Part shown: one piece after another, positions 1-12,000 of the stretch | Position numbering within the stretch: the stretch's first letter is position 1 | Layout of the letters: every line of letters begins with the position of its first letter | NCBI RefSeq assembly: GCF_033115175.1 | Contig: NC_084834.1 | Location: 119,656,275 to 119,720,274, forward strand | Source of the DNA: Lepus europaeus | Taxonomy: Eukaryota > Chordata > Mammalia > Lagomorpha > Leporidae | DNA length: 64,000 nucleotides | Direction: 5' to 3' | The notes under the pieces: generated by a model | Told to the model about the DNA's origin: nothing | What the model saw: the letters and a program-made list of their open reading frames with translations, nothing else | The model's database searches: none | Translations under genes and position numbers: made by a program

Positions 1-1852
1 CTTCCCCCTGGTGGCCGTAGCACCTTCCTAGTATTCTTTTCCCATTTTGTGCTTTTGTTTGGCCCTTTTCCCTTCCATGTGTTCTGGGAATCCCAGCTCA
101 ATCGGTGGATTTGAGCCAAGTTGTCTGAACGCCGTGTCTCCGTGTGTGGTCTCTGAGCTCACTCTGAGCCCTTATTTGGTGTCAGTGCACAGACTCTGAG
201 TGGACTTTTCCAGAACCCAGCATCACGTAGTGAGCGTGGTTTGCACACCTACCCTAACTTGGAGAAGTCCTTGTACCCGCTGTGTTAGCCGTGTAAGTGC
301 CCAGTGAGAACCACCCCGGGGTGCTGGAACCCAGCGGGAGGCAGAAGCCGTCTCGTTCTGAGTGTGGGATGACTGGAGAGCCTTTCTCCCCAGCAGACCG
401 GCCCTCTCTGTGGGGGAGGCTTTGAGTGACAGGTGTTCAAATCACATTCTGTCTCCTGGTCATACTGTAACCAGCGGTGAGTGGGCGCCAACCAGGAAAC
501 AGCGCTTATGGCGAGAGAAAGTGAAGTGTGAGATAAGGTTGTGATAACGTGTTGAGATAAAGTTAATCTGCTAGCTGGTGTGTGAGGGGCAGCCACGGCA
601 CAGCTGGGCAATCCGTGCACTGCCGCAGGGTCGAGACAGTGGGCATCTTCTCGGCTGTGTTTGCACACTCACAGTCTGTTCTTACCGACTGGCTGCTGCG
701 CGATCTGGTTCTCCCTGCTTCCAATGACCTGGATCTGATCCCACAGTTCCTGGCTGGGTTCTGACTCTGTCTGGATACTGGCCTCCTCTGCTGGCCCAGC
801 TGGGGGAAAGCATTAGAGAACCATGATGCACTAAGCTGTATGGAACTAACTCTGACCCAGCAGGACTTCGGAGATAAAAATAAGTGGGAACTGGGACTGT
901 TTAAAAAAAAAAAAAAAAAAAAAAAGATGAAACATGAGCCTTGGAACTCCAGAGAAGAGGTAGAGGCTGGACGAGACCGTCCAAGCCAGCAGATATGTGA
1001 GCCTCTGCCAGGATGCAGGGAGTGGAAATGAGTGTGTAGGATGGGTGAGCACGGTGTTTGGGAGTGGAGGAAGAGCATGGGTAGAAGTGGGAGACAAGAG
1101 TTGGCAGGAAAAAACTGGAAGAGGTGATGGGAGAAGGAGGAAGGTGCTGAAGTGGTTAAGTGTGCTGTTGGCCATGACATTGGAGGCTGCAAACACTTTT
1201 GGAGAGAATTTGACTTTTGACCTTCAAAACGTGACCTCTCCTCACTTCTCCTGCTTTGCCATTTCAGGTTGAAACATGAGCTAAAAAGTCAGCGAAGCAG
1301 GTAACAGGTGCTGCCTTTTCGAGTTCTGGGTGGTTTTTTTTTTTTTTTCCTCCCACCCTTAGGAGAGGGAGCTGTGTTACAGGCATGCACATTGCACCCA
1401 GGCAGGTGAAAAGAGCATCGGGCCAGTTTCCAGGGAGCGAGCGCTCCAGGGCCCGGCAGTGGAACCCCAGAGCTTCCCAGGCACCAAAGCTGCCGGACCA
1501 CCATGCCTCGGACCGGTTCATGCTGGTGCAGGTTCTTCCCAACCCAGATATGGCCGCAGACTGCTGGAGCGGCTCATCCTGGTGGAGTGGCGTTGTGGAG
1601 CAGCTGGGTCGGTTCTCAACAGTAGACAAGGATCCAGAGCCATGTGTTCTGCCCCCAAGAACTTCTGTCTTTATTTTTTTTATTCACAGTAATGGGCCGA
1701 GGACATCCCGGGTCATGGCTGGGTTGTGCCTTTGTGCTCTGGGGGAGACTAGGAAATGGCTCGCATGCCTCTTTCACATTATCGCTCCTTGTGCTTTTTA
1801 TAGAACAATGGCTTTTAACCCTGTCCTCCCTGTCAGCTCTGTGACAGCTTGA
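1..1852. other. IGFBP7 intron 1, unannotated part
   Basis: Non-coding; all ORFs here are short and lack homology. An A-tract at 902-925 and a T-tract at 1335-1348 are the only low-complexity features. Confidence 0.7.
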
Positions 1853-2177
1853 CAGGCAGGTGTGGGGCCTCGTGGTGCAAACACCCACATCCCGTAGGGC
1901 AGGGCCTGGGTTCAAAGTCTCTCCGGAGTCTGAGTCCGGCTTCTTGCTGATGAACACCCTGGGAAGCAATGGTGATGGCTCCAGGAGCTTGGTTCCTGCC
2001 ACCCGCATGGGAGGCCTGGATCAGGTTCCCAGCTCCCAGCTCCCAGCTCCCAGCTCCCGCCTGGGCCGGCAAGGCCATCACAAGCATCTGGGGAATGAAC
2101 CACTGGATGGGAGCTCAAACCTTCTTTCTCTCTGTCTTTCTGCCTCTCAACTAAATTATTTTTCTAATTAAAAGAAA
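1853..2177 (+). mobile_element. Old CSINE
   Basis: Body 'cacccacatcccgtagggcagg' like, 'gaatgaaccactggatggg' and a CT-rich tail. It includes a small heptamer array, ccagctc x4-5, at 2029-2056. Confidence 0.75.
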
Positions 2178-2488
2178 ACCTGCTTGAGTGAATTAATCAG
2201 TGATTAAATGCAAGGTCAGTTAGGTCAATTCCGTATCAGGGTCTTTTCTTCCTGACACTTGAGTGTTGCATGAGAACTGCCCAGAACCCGGCTGTAAGAT
2301 TCCACATTTAAACCCATCCCTTGTGTGTCTCCAGTGACGTGGCTGCTCCCAGAATATGATCGAGCGCCCCCAGGGGAGGGGTGTCTGGTAGAACGCAGAG
2401 CAGAGGTGGGGAGGAGGTGGCAAACCTGGGGGAGACCCTACGGGAGCTCTCACGGCTTCTAGGTAAGGGTACCTTTCAAAACAGATTT

Positions 2489-2808
2489 GTATTTATTTAT
2501 TTATTTATTTATACTTGAAGCCCAGAGAGACGGAAACAGGTGGGGAGAGAGAGTAAGGGGCGGGGAGGGGGCTGCATCCGTTCATTCACTCCCCAGATGC
2601 CCTCGACAGTCGGAGCTGGACCAGCCAGAAGCCCAGAACTAACTCCACCTGGGTCTCCCACTTGCATGGCAGGGATCCAAGTACCTGAACCATCACCTGT
2701 TGCCTCCCGGAGTGTGCATTAGCAGGGGGCTGGATTGAAAGCAGAGGAGCCGGAGATCAAACCAGGCTTCCAGCCGGCATGGTAACCACTGTGCCACACA
2801 CTCATCCG
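2489..2808 (-). mobile_element. Old CSINE, reverse
   Basis: Starts with (TTTA)n at 2489-2510; body 'catccgttcattcactcccc'; ends near 'ccactgtgccacacactc'. Confidence 0.75.
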
Positions 2809-2986
2809 TCTAGGTTAAGGTGGCACTGATTCACTAAATTGAATTTTCATCCCCTCCCTAACTTCCAACTTGCTTCTTCTGGCCACAATGTCACTGTCTG
2901 GCCATCTTTATTTCATGTTTTCTTTTTTTCTCCCTCTCTTCCTCTACCTCTTTTTCCCTTCTTTCTTTTTCTTTTTTCTTTTTTTG

Positions 2987-3280
2987 AAGGTTTATTTATT
3001 GATTTGAAAGGCAAAGTTAGAGAAAGAGGTCTTCCATCTGCTGATTCATTCCCCAAATGGTCACAATAGCCAGGGTTGGGCCAGGCCAAAGCCAGGATCC
3101 TGGAACTCCATCTGGGTCTCCCACATGGGTGGCAGGGGCCCAAGCACCTGGGCCATCTTCCACTGCTTTCCCAAGCCCATTAGCAGGGAGCTGGATTGGA
3201 AGTGCAGCAGTCGGGACTTGAACCTGTGCTCACATGGGATGCTGGCCTCACAGGGGGCGGATCGCCACATTGCCGCCCTC
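2987..3280 (-). mobile_element. CSINE, reverse
   Basis: 'ggtttatttattgatttgaa' at the tail, 'cttccatctgctgattcatt', then 'gatgctggcctcacaggggg'. A T/C-only tract at 2922-2985 abuts it. Confidence 0.8.
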
Positions 3281-5076
3281 CTCCCCGTCTTGTTCTTTTC
3301 CTTCAAGAAAAGTTTAAAAAGAAGAGGTGGAGAGTGGGTACTGGGCAAGAGATACGAAAAATAGGGGAGCCAGAAAATTAACTTGGAGGGTTGAGACAGA
3401 TCGGAAGAGACCGAGCTCTGTGAGAAGGAGAGGAGGGCGGGATGCGCTGGCTCGGGACAGTCGTTGGAGGCAGGGAAGCGAAAGTGGGTTTGCAGTGGGG
3501 AGGGCCGTGGCATGGCTGTGGCCTGGGGGCGGCCCCAGGCAGCACTGTGGACAGCGCAGCTGCTCTGTGACACAGCCCCGGGGTAGACACAGGGCAAAGG
3601 CAGCGGGCGGTCAGCCACTCCGTGGACAGGATGTTTGCCAGACGCACGGCTGAGCAGCCTGAGCTCCTGAGTGGACCCAAGGCATGGAAAAATAAATAAG
3701 TGGGCCTGGCCTTCACCTGGGTCCCTGTACGTTGAAAGAGCGTGTGACTTGCTTTCAGTGGAATCCCAACCCTGAGCGTGGCTCAGACGGCCACGTTGTT
3801 AGCCCGGGCAGCACCGAGCGTGAGCTTCCCACGTGAGAAAATGGGCTGAGGCCACGGAAAACGCCTTTATCCTCAAAGGAGACAGAAACTCTGGATCTGC
3901 TTTGGCCTCGGAGGGACAGTGGAGGGGAAGGAGCAGTGGTGTGCTGCAGAGCCGAGCGCTGTCCCCAGGTAGAGCCTTCCGGAATGGCATGGCGGGATAG
4001 CCGTGGATTCCAGGTGTCAGTGAGCAGTGAGGTTGCTCATCCACGGCGTGCGTGGGGTGCTGGGTTTTCGGCATGAAGGAGGGGGGTGTGGTGCTGTCGA
4101 GAACATTCTCACCACCTCGGCGGCTCCCTGCCTGTCATGTCACGTCACGTCACGTCACGTGTGCCTTCACAGGGGGTTGCTCTGTTCTCCCTGCTTATCG
4201 CAGGCATTGGCAGAGCAGGGAAGTGGCAGAGAACCAGGCGGAGCTTAGTAAGCTGAGCCCTCCAGGTGCTGGCGCTGAACCGAGTGAGTGGGAAAAGCTG
4301 CTCCCCTCTGGACTCCGCGGGCACAGGAAGTGCAGGTGAGGCCACCCCACCTGCACCTGCGCCAGGTGGTCTGTGGCTCGCCTCCCGCTCAGCCTCCACA
4401 CTGAGCCAGAGGCTGCCTGCCAAACCCGCCAGGCCGCTCTGCCATCGGTCTTTCCTGTTTAGATGTTTATCGAATTTCTCTTGGCGTTACTGAATCCAGG
4501 CTGCGTGTGCAGATATTTGAAATAGCCAGGGGTTTGTGTAAACATGCAGCTGCTGTTCCTAATGGCCCCTGCTGCCCTGTCACCCCGCCGGCAATCAGTA
4601 AATACACAGAGATCTTGTAGCATTCTAGAAACACCCGGGTAGGAGAGCTGACAAAATGCATTCGTGTTCTCAGACTAGTTTGAGTGCCGTTCCATTGTCC
4701 AAGGCTTTGTTGTGGACCCCAAAGGCTGGGAAGGCTGGAAGGGCTGAGAAGGGAGAGCCCACAGCTTGCTTTCTCCCAATCCTACAACCTCAGCAGTGAC
4801 TCAGAGAGAGGTTCCTGGGTTCCATGGATATCCCTGCTTCTCCTGGAATGTTCTTCTTGGAATAAGAAGAGAATGAGAAGGGAGACAGTACTCAGGGATC
4901 AGGCCCTGTCCACTGCTTCAGTTTTAGCATGGTTGATTTCTAGATTATTCCATGGTCATTGGTGTGAGGATGGAATCAGAGCCCAGAAGGAGACCACGCG
5001 TGTATGGTCAGTGGGTTCGCCAAGGCACGATTCATGCTTCAGCAGGAAGAGGGTGGTCTTGTCTCTTTCTTGTCAA
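3281..5076. other. IGFBP7 intron 1, no gene seen
   Basis: GC-moderate unique-looking sequence. The only structured element is the CACGT array at 4139-4160. Confidence 0.65.
4139..4160. repeat. Short tandem CACGT pentamer array
   Basis: Four consecutive 'cacgt' units ending in CACGTG, so it stacks overlapping CRE-half-like (TCACGT) and E-box sites. Confidence 0.85.
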
Positions 5077-5400
5077 AGGTTTATTTATTTATTTATGGGA
5101 AGGGCAGCATTACAGAGAGAGAGCGAAAGAGAGAGATCTTCCATCCACTGGTTCACTCCCAAAAATGGCCACAACTGCCAGGGCTGGGCGGGGCCCAAGC
5201 CAGGAGCCTGGAACTCCATCCGGGTCTCCCATGTGGGTGGCAGGTGCCCAAGTACTTGGGCCATCTTCCACTGCTTTCGCAGGCCGATCAGCAGGGAGCT
5301 GATTGGAAGTGGAGCAGCCGGGACTTGAACCAGCGCCCTGATATGGGATGCCAGCATCAGAGACAGCAGCTTAACCAAATGCAGCAAGATGCCCACCCCG
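5077..5400 (-). mobile_element. CSINE, reverse
   Basis: Full-length: 'tttatttatttatgggaagg', GA-rich tract, 'cttccatccactggttcact', then 'atatgggatgccagcatcag' and a 'gcagcttaac' head. Confidence 0.85.
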
Positions 5401-6914
5401 AGGATGGTCTTTTCCACAAATGTACTTGCATAGCTGTGGGGGGAGAAAAGGAACTTGGAGCTTAACCTCCAAGCATCCATGCAGATTAACTCAAGATGGG
5501 CCAGAAACATTTCCTACATGGGAAAGATAGAACGTGAAGGTTGTGGAAGGAGACAGGAGCCCTTTGGAGCATTGGTCTGGGCGCAGATTTCTAACACAGG
5601 ACCCTGGCTGGGAGCACTGACCCGAGAAGCCCACTGGACTGTATTAAGTAAGAGCAGCTGCTTCCAGTGAGGCCCTGCAGGCTCCGTGGCCGGCTTCAGG
5701 GTATCTGGAGAGTCCCAGGCTGGACCTCCTGCAGCTGCACCCCAGACGCTGCCCCTGACCCAGGCTTACGGCTCCACCACCGGGACTGGCCTGGGCAGAT
5801 GGAACCGGGCTAGGAGGAGGGCTTTTCCACAAGGCGCAGAGCCTCCTGACCCAAGCATCTCACACGCCCCGTGCTGCTCTGCTGTGGGAGCCATGGCCCC
5901 AGCCTGCGGTGTGCACTGCTGAGTTCTCCCGGAGCCTTCCCAGGCCGTCCCTGAGCTCTGAGCGCCTCCTGCCAGGCCTGTGGGTAGGAAGGAGACAGAG
6001 CAGCCTGGGACCCTCAGAGACACGGGACAAAGGGGTTCAGAGCCCTCCAGGTCTGGCACAAAAGTGTCCAAATCCTGGGGGCCCCCAGGTGCTGAGGGTA
6101 GCCTGGGGGGTTGAGGGGACCACGTTGGTACATCCATACTAGGAAAGCCCAGGACAGCACTGCCCCGGCGCTGCGCTGCCCACGTCCGCTTTGTGCCAAG
6201 ATGATGGATGCCTGGGAGCCAGACTTACAGTTTGGAGGGAGCAGCGAATATATTTAGGTCCTGCAGAACTGGGCTGGTTCGGCACATTCTTACCCAGGGT
6301 AAAAATAAAAATCTCCCGAGGGATTAAAAAAAAAATAATCCACTTCTGAGTCTTCTGAGTCTTGAGCAGACCGGGTCATTTCCTTTCCCTCTCAAGAAAC
6401 GAAGGGTGGGCTGGAAGCGGCCACTGCAGGGGGAGGCCGTGTGTCCCCCGGAAGCTGGTCAGGCCGGGAAGCGCTCCAGGCCCCCAGGCAAGCTTGTGCC
6501 TTTCCCAGGACTCTGACGCAACATGGCCCCACAGTTAGACCCCTGGACATTCAGAAGGAAGCCTTAACCCTTGCGAGAGCTGAGACCAGGCTGAGCCACA
6601 GCTGCCCTCCACTGTGAGGATCCTGGGGCTGATCCTGGCAGAAGGGAGCACTGACCGGGAGAAGCAGGTGTGCAGGTCCGTGTGTTCTCCCAAAGCTGCC
6701 TCCCTGTGGGGAAGGAGCAGCGGGACAGCCCCAAGTGCAGCCAGTGTCTGCTGGTTCCCCCTGGCACCACCGTGTCGCAGCAACAGAGACACCCCATAGG
6801 CTTGCTGATGCCAGCTCCTGGGAACGTGTGAGGCTGGGCATCCCGAGCCTTTCCGGAAACACCTGCCTTAGGCTGGCATCTCCCTGTGTTTGATTAGAGC
6901 AGCAACCACACACC
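5401..6914. other. IGFBP7 intron 1, no gene seen
   Basis: No homology-bearing ORF, repeat family or RNA gene recognised. Confidence 0.6.
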
Positions 6915-7145
6915 TTCTGTAAAGGGCCAGACAGCCAGGATGTTAGGCCACAGTCTCAGATGCACCTGCCCCACCCAGCTGTGGTGCCAGGAAAGTATCA
7001 GAGAAGATGGGTAGAGGAAGGGGCGTGGCTGGTTCTAATAAAATTTTATTTCATGATCACTGAAATGGGAACTCCTTGAATTTCTCTCATGTCATGAAAT
7101 ACTACCCTTACAGTTGTTTTTAACCATTTAAAAACCCAAAGGAAT

Positions 7146-7430
7146 GTGTATTTGGCCTCATGGCTAAGATATCCACGCCTTGGTTCTCTATCTGCCTCAT
7201 CCTCCAGCTAGTGCAGAGCCTGGGAGGCAGCACGAGTGGCTCCAGCATTTGCATTCTTGCCACCCATGCGGGAGACCTGGGTTGAGAGCCCCACTCCTGG
7301 CTCTGCCCTGGTGCAGTCCCAGTCATGGTGGGCATTTGGGTAAATCAGCAGATGGGAGCTCACTCACTCTCTCTCTTTTCTCTCTCTGTCTCTGCCTGTC
7401 AAAGCAATAACATATTTCTCTGAATTTTTT
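7146..7430 (+). mobile_element. Old CSINE inserted in ancient repeat
   Basis: 'gcctgggaggcagcacgagt', 'ccacccatgcgggagacctg', CT tail. Its head is truncated. Confidence 0.7.
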
Positions 7431-7723
7431 TAAAGATTTAGTTATTTATTTGAAAGGCAGAGTTACAAAGAGGCAGAGGCAGAGAGAGAGATCTTCCATC
7501 CGCTAGTTCACTCGCCAGATGACTGCAACAGCTGGAACTGCGCCGATCCGGAGCCAGGAGCTTCTTCCGGGTCCCCAAGCACTTGGACTATCTTATACTG
7601 CTTTCCCAGACCACAGCAGAGAGCTGGATCGGAAGTGGACCAGCAAGGACTTGAACTGCCACCCATATGGGATGCCGACACTGCAGGCGGCAGCTTTACC
7701 CGCGACGCTACAGTGCCGGCCCC
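7431..7723 (-). mobile_element. CSINE, reverse, abutting the previous one tail to tail
   Basis: 'agatttagttatttatttga', GA tract, 'cttccatccgctagttcact', and head 'cagctttacccgcgacgcta'. Together with 7146-7430 it forms an inverted pair. Confidence 0.85.
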
Positions 7724-8282
7724 TGAATTTTTAAGTTATAAATAAAAGCATAAAAACCATTCTTAGCTTGAGGACTATGCAAAAACCAGTGCTGGGCCAG
7801 GTTTGGGCCAGGAGCCATAGTTTTTAGTCAACCCCAGGCCCAGAGTCACTCTCGTTAAGTGGCCCAAATTATGCACCTGCCTGTAGCCAATGCTGTGACA
7901 GACAAGGGTGTGCCGTGGTCCAGGACTGCAGGGTAGGGAGGGGCCACTCTAGCCTCCCTGGGGCGGCCCCAAACCTGCTGTGTTCAGGCACTGCCCTCAG
8001 GGTGCCCCCCATTTGCTAGTGCGCCACCCCCCCCCCCCTTGCCAGGGACAGAGACACTGAGAGCCCTGAGAAAGGAGCCCTCTCCCACCTCTCTGTGGCC
8101 AGCTGCCTTCCCTGGGCTGCCCTGGGAGCAGGAGCCATGTGCCGTCTTCTCCGACCCCCAGTGGGCCTGTGTGTCTCTTCAGCCCTGCCACACCACCACC
8201 CACCTGTCAGAACCTCCGCTTCTGAAGACAGGGACTTTGGCCTTGTCTGGTACCCAGCACACTTTCAGATATCCTCCTACAG

Positions 8283-8530
8283 ATGTTTATTACTTACTTG
8301 AGAGCGAGACACACACACAGATGGACAGTGTCCCTACCTGCTGGTTCACTCCCCAAATGCCTCCAACAGCCAGGATGGGGCTGGGGCCCGAGCTGAGTCC
8401 CAGGAATAGAATCTGGGTGGCAGGGGTCCAGTTCAGTGTCTCCAAGAGTCCACATTGCACTTGGAATTGGGAGCCAGGGCCAGGGATTAAGCCCTGACAG
8501 TTTGATGTGCAATTGCGGGCATCTTGCCCA
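8283..8530 (-). mobile_element. CSINE fragment, reverse
   Basis: 'gatgtttattacttacttga', 'ctgctggttcactccccaaa'. A divergent copy ending before a complete head. Confidence 0.6.
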
Positions 8531-8972
8531 CTCCCTGATTTTTTTTCTCTTTTTGTTTTCCAAGGAGTGATTGGTCATTGCCTCCTCCTCTTTAAAAAAA
8601 AAAAAAAAAGGACAGAGACACTGGTAAACAAAAGAAGAAAAACATTTGGAACAAAAAAAAAAATTCACTGTGTTAATAGGAAGGTCCAAGATAATACAAA
8701 ACAGCTGGTAAATTAAAAATAAATTGCTTTGAGCAAAGAAAATATTAACAACAGCAAGTTTTTCTTCCTAATTGTTCCTAGTTGGTTTGTTTGCTTAAAT
8801 TTGAGCTTTCCCAGGGCCGAGCCCAGCACTGTGCTGGGGCAGGAGGAAGCCTGGTCTTTGAAGCTGGCCTCAGAGGGATGGCCTCACCGACGGGGTCAAG
8901 TTTACACTTCCCACATGGCTCACTGCTGTTAATGGCTACTCAAAGACGGGTTTGCTTTGTGCCCTCTCCTAG

Positions 8973-9082
8973 GTCCCTCCATAGTGACGCCGCCCAAGGA
9001 CATCTGGAACGTCACAGGTGCCCAGGTGTACCTGAGCTGCGAGGTCATTGGCATCCCGACCCCTGTCCTCATCTGGAACAAG
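8973..9082 (+). CDS. IGFBP7: IGFBP7 exon 2
   Basis: Acceptor 'cctctcctag' precedes it and donor 'gtcagt' follows. It enters in phase with 2 nt of a split Gly codon, then encodes PSIVTPPKDIWNVTG... to LIWNK (36 residues). It carries the first half of the Ig fold, including Cys181 and the Asn171 sequon. Confidence 0.96.
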
Positions 9083-12000
9083 GTCAGTGGCCCAGGTTTG
9101 GGGGAGACAGTCTCAGGTTGTAGGCTCCCTTGCTGTGCACAGAGATGGGCGTGACCCCGGATCCGCAGCTGCCCAAGGTCATGCCTGCTTCTGTTACAGT
9201 GCCGTAGCAGGGAGCCTGAGCAAAAGGAGCAGTTGTGTGGACACCCAGGCCCACCCTCTGTGTGTGTTCACGTGTGTGTGTACCTGTGTAGATGTGTGGG
9301 TGTGCATGTGTGCATCTATGTGGGTATGTGTGCCCATGGGGGTGTACATGTTGGGGGGTTAGAGAGTATGCATGTGTGTGCGTGCATGTGTGGGTTGTGT
9401 GTGGGGGTGCACCTATGAACATCTGTGAATGTGCCTGTGGGGCTGTGTGTGTGCCTGTGTGTGTGTGCCTGTGGGGCTGTGTGTGTGTGCATGCATGTGT
9501 GGGTTGTGTGTGGGGGTGCACCTATGAACATCTGTGAATGTGCCTGTGGGGGTGTGTGCATGTATCTATGCAGATGTGTAATGTGCCTGTGTGTGCCCAC
9601 GGAGGGGTGTGCATGTAGGGTGTGTGAGGGTTGCATGTGTGTGCACCTATGTAGATGTGTGGGTGCACCTGTGTGTGTGTATATGTGTGCCCTGGGGGGG
9701 ACGTGTGAGGGGTGTGAAGGTTGCTTGTGTATGCATGCATGTGTGGATTTGTGTGGGTGCACCTATGTAGATGTGTGGGTGCACCTGTGTGTGTGCACCT
9801 ATGTAGATGTGTGGGTGCGCCTGTGTGTGTGCCTGGGTATGTGGGGGGGGAGTGTGTGTGGGTGTGCATGTGAGTACGCCCCATGGAAACCACAGGGCAT
9901 GGGCGTTCAGAGTGTGAGCTCCTCTCCTGCCCAAAGACGGCTCCCCCAGCTCTTGGCCGTGGCATCAGACCCCGTGGTCGGCGTGTGGCTGACCCTCTGG
10001 AAGCCCTCGCCATCCCCTGTGTGCAGGGCTCTTTTTTCAGATCCCCTAGCGCTGGGCTGTGGGGCGTGGGTGGGCTGTCTCTGGCCAGGCCGGGGCCGTG
10101 GAGCAAGGTTGGGGCCAGGGGCAGAGCACAGAGAAGTGACGTGGAAGCAGAGTGTTCTCTGGAACGTGCTGACAGCCAGCCCCACAAGGGAGAGCGCAGC
10201 GCTGTAGTGAGTCCACCATGGAGGGACTTCATTGTGGGACAGAACGGGCGCCCTCGGCCAGACGGCCGGGTCCTCTCTAAGCCTGGACACCCAGCCTCAG
10301 CTCCAGGACTCCAGGGCTGCGCAGGCGCTCTCCGTGGCCTGTGCCCAGCAGCGCCCACCCAACCCCAGGGAAACCCAGTGGAGAAGCCCTGCTGGCAGCC
10401 CTCTGCCCGCCCCAGACTCTGAAGGTCAGAGTGGCGTGGGGCCACTGTGACATCGCTCTGACGCCATCGCTCCATCTTGCTCCGGGGAGTGTGAGCAGGG
10501 AACTTTGTCCATCCCCCGGGGATTTGCTTTGTCTTCCTGTTCGCCTTTGAAGGACAACACAGCCTCAGCCTGGGTGTGGACGGGAAGTGGACATGGGCCT
10601 TGGCCAGATCCACGGCGCTTCGCCAGGCCGCTGCCCCTTTGCGCTTTGTCCTGTGTGTCCATGTTGAGTCACGCAGGCACCTGGGGCTGGCTCACTTCGC
10701 AGCCAGCTCTGGGGCTCCTGATGCCCTCGGGCTCATTCACTTTCTCCCTCTCTTCCCTCACTGTGCCTGGCGGGTTCAGTTTGCAGGAGCTCGTTTCAAA
10801 CTGCCCTAGGCCAACCAACCCCAAAGCAAACAGGGACAGCGGAGTGAAGGGACAGGGGGAGTGGGAGTGAAGCGCCTGCTCCACCCTGCCCTCTGGGCAC
10901 GTTGGTGCCAGTTTCCAACTTCCCTGCATTGTCCTGGTGCAGACCCCACTGAGGGTGCTCACCTGCTGGCCTCTGGCTCCCCCGTGTGGCCCGGCTTGAT
11001 GGACATCTGGGTGTGGATCCCTCCTAGGGCTCCCACGGGCAGGGACTGCAAAGGCTGAGACTCCGCTGACCAACCCCGAGAAAAAGACACCCTCCATCGG
11101 CTGGTTCATTCCCCAGATGGCCACAGCAGCCAGGAGTGGGCCAGGACAAAGCCAGGAGCCCAGAACTCCATGAGGGTCTCCCGTGTGGGTACAGGGGCCT
11201 GAGCACCTGGGCCATCCAGGGAGCTGTATGGGAAGTGCAGCGGCTGGGACTCCGAGAGGAGCTCATATCAGATGCAGCATTGCAGGTGGTGGCCCCAGGA
11301 CTCTCTTCAGCCCTCGCTCTGCCGGGTGCAGCGACCAGGGACAGATCTGCCTTGGGAATCCTTCCCCAGGGACCGTGTAGGGCAGATCCCCAGGGCCTAA
11401 GCACCCCCCTGCAGGGCTGTTCAAGCACACCAGGGCTGGTGGTCCCGGGGGCCCGGAGGACTCATTTCCCAGGGACAAGAAGCCAGACCCCAGTGCCGGG
11501 CTCCGCGGATGTCAGCCTTGAGCTGTGGTTTGCCGCGCGGTGACAGCTTCCAAGAGGAAAGGCACAGGTCCCTGGCCGGGCTGTGCCAACCTCAGGAGCT
11601 GCTGCCATGGCCTTGGGCGTCCTGGGCTGGTCCCATTGGTCCCGCAGTGGACGAGCGTCCTTCGCTACAGCTGAAACAGAAGCCGGGGTCTGAACTGACT
11701 TGCTGGGTCTCTCTGAGACTCCCGCCAGGCCGTCCTTACAGTGAGCACTGGCCGTGGGAAGTGCTTCCTGCCCTTGGATTCCTAAGTCTAGACCTGGGGG
11801 CGTCTGCAGCCTGCATCCTTGTGGGATTGTCTTGGAAGCCAGTACGCTTAGCAAAACATAGCTCTCAACACTGAAAGCTTCTTAACCCAGATAAGGCAAA
11901 GTTCCCATGCAAAGATGTTTGGCCTTTCTATGTGTTTTCCATATGCTGAATGACATCATGATACACTGGTGAAAACACGCCAGGAGTTGTATGAACCTGT

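Larger units (their letters stand above)
6915..7835. mobile_element. Ancient mammalian DNA-transposon-like repeat split by two CSINEs
   Basis: 6915-7145 ('gtaaagggccagacagccag', 'aataaaattttatttcatga') and 7735-7835 ('aaaaaccattcttagcttga', 'gggccaggagccatagtttt') are the two halves of a repeat I know as widespread in mammals ('aaagggccagatagtaaata' type, probably a non-autonomous DNA element). The family name is not resolved by eye. Confidence 0.6.

Noticed and set aside
9522..10613. 363-codon minus-strand open frame rich in His/Thr/Pro
   Set aside because: More than a third is the translated (CA)n side of the TG minisatellite; the remainder has no homology or splice logic.
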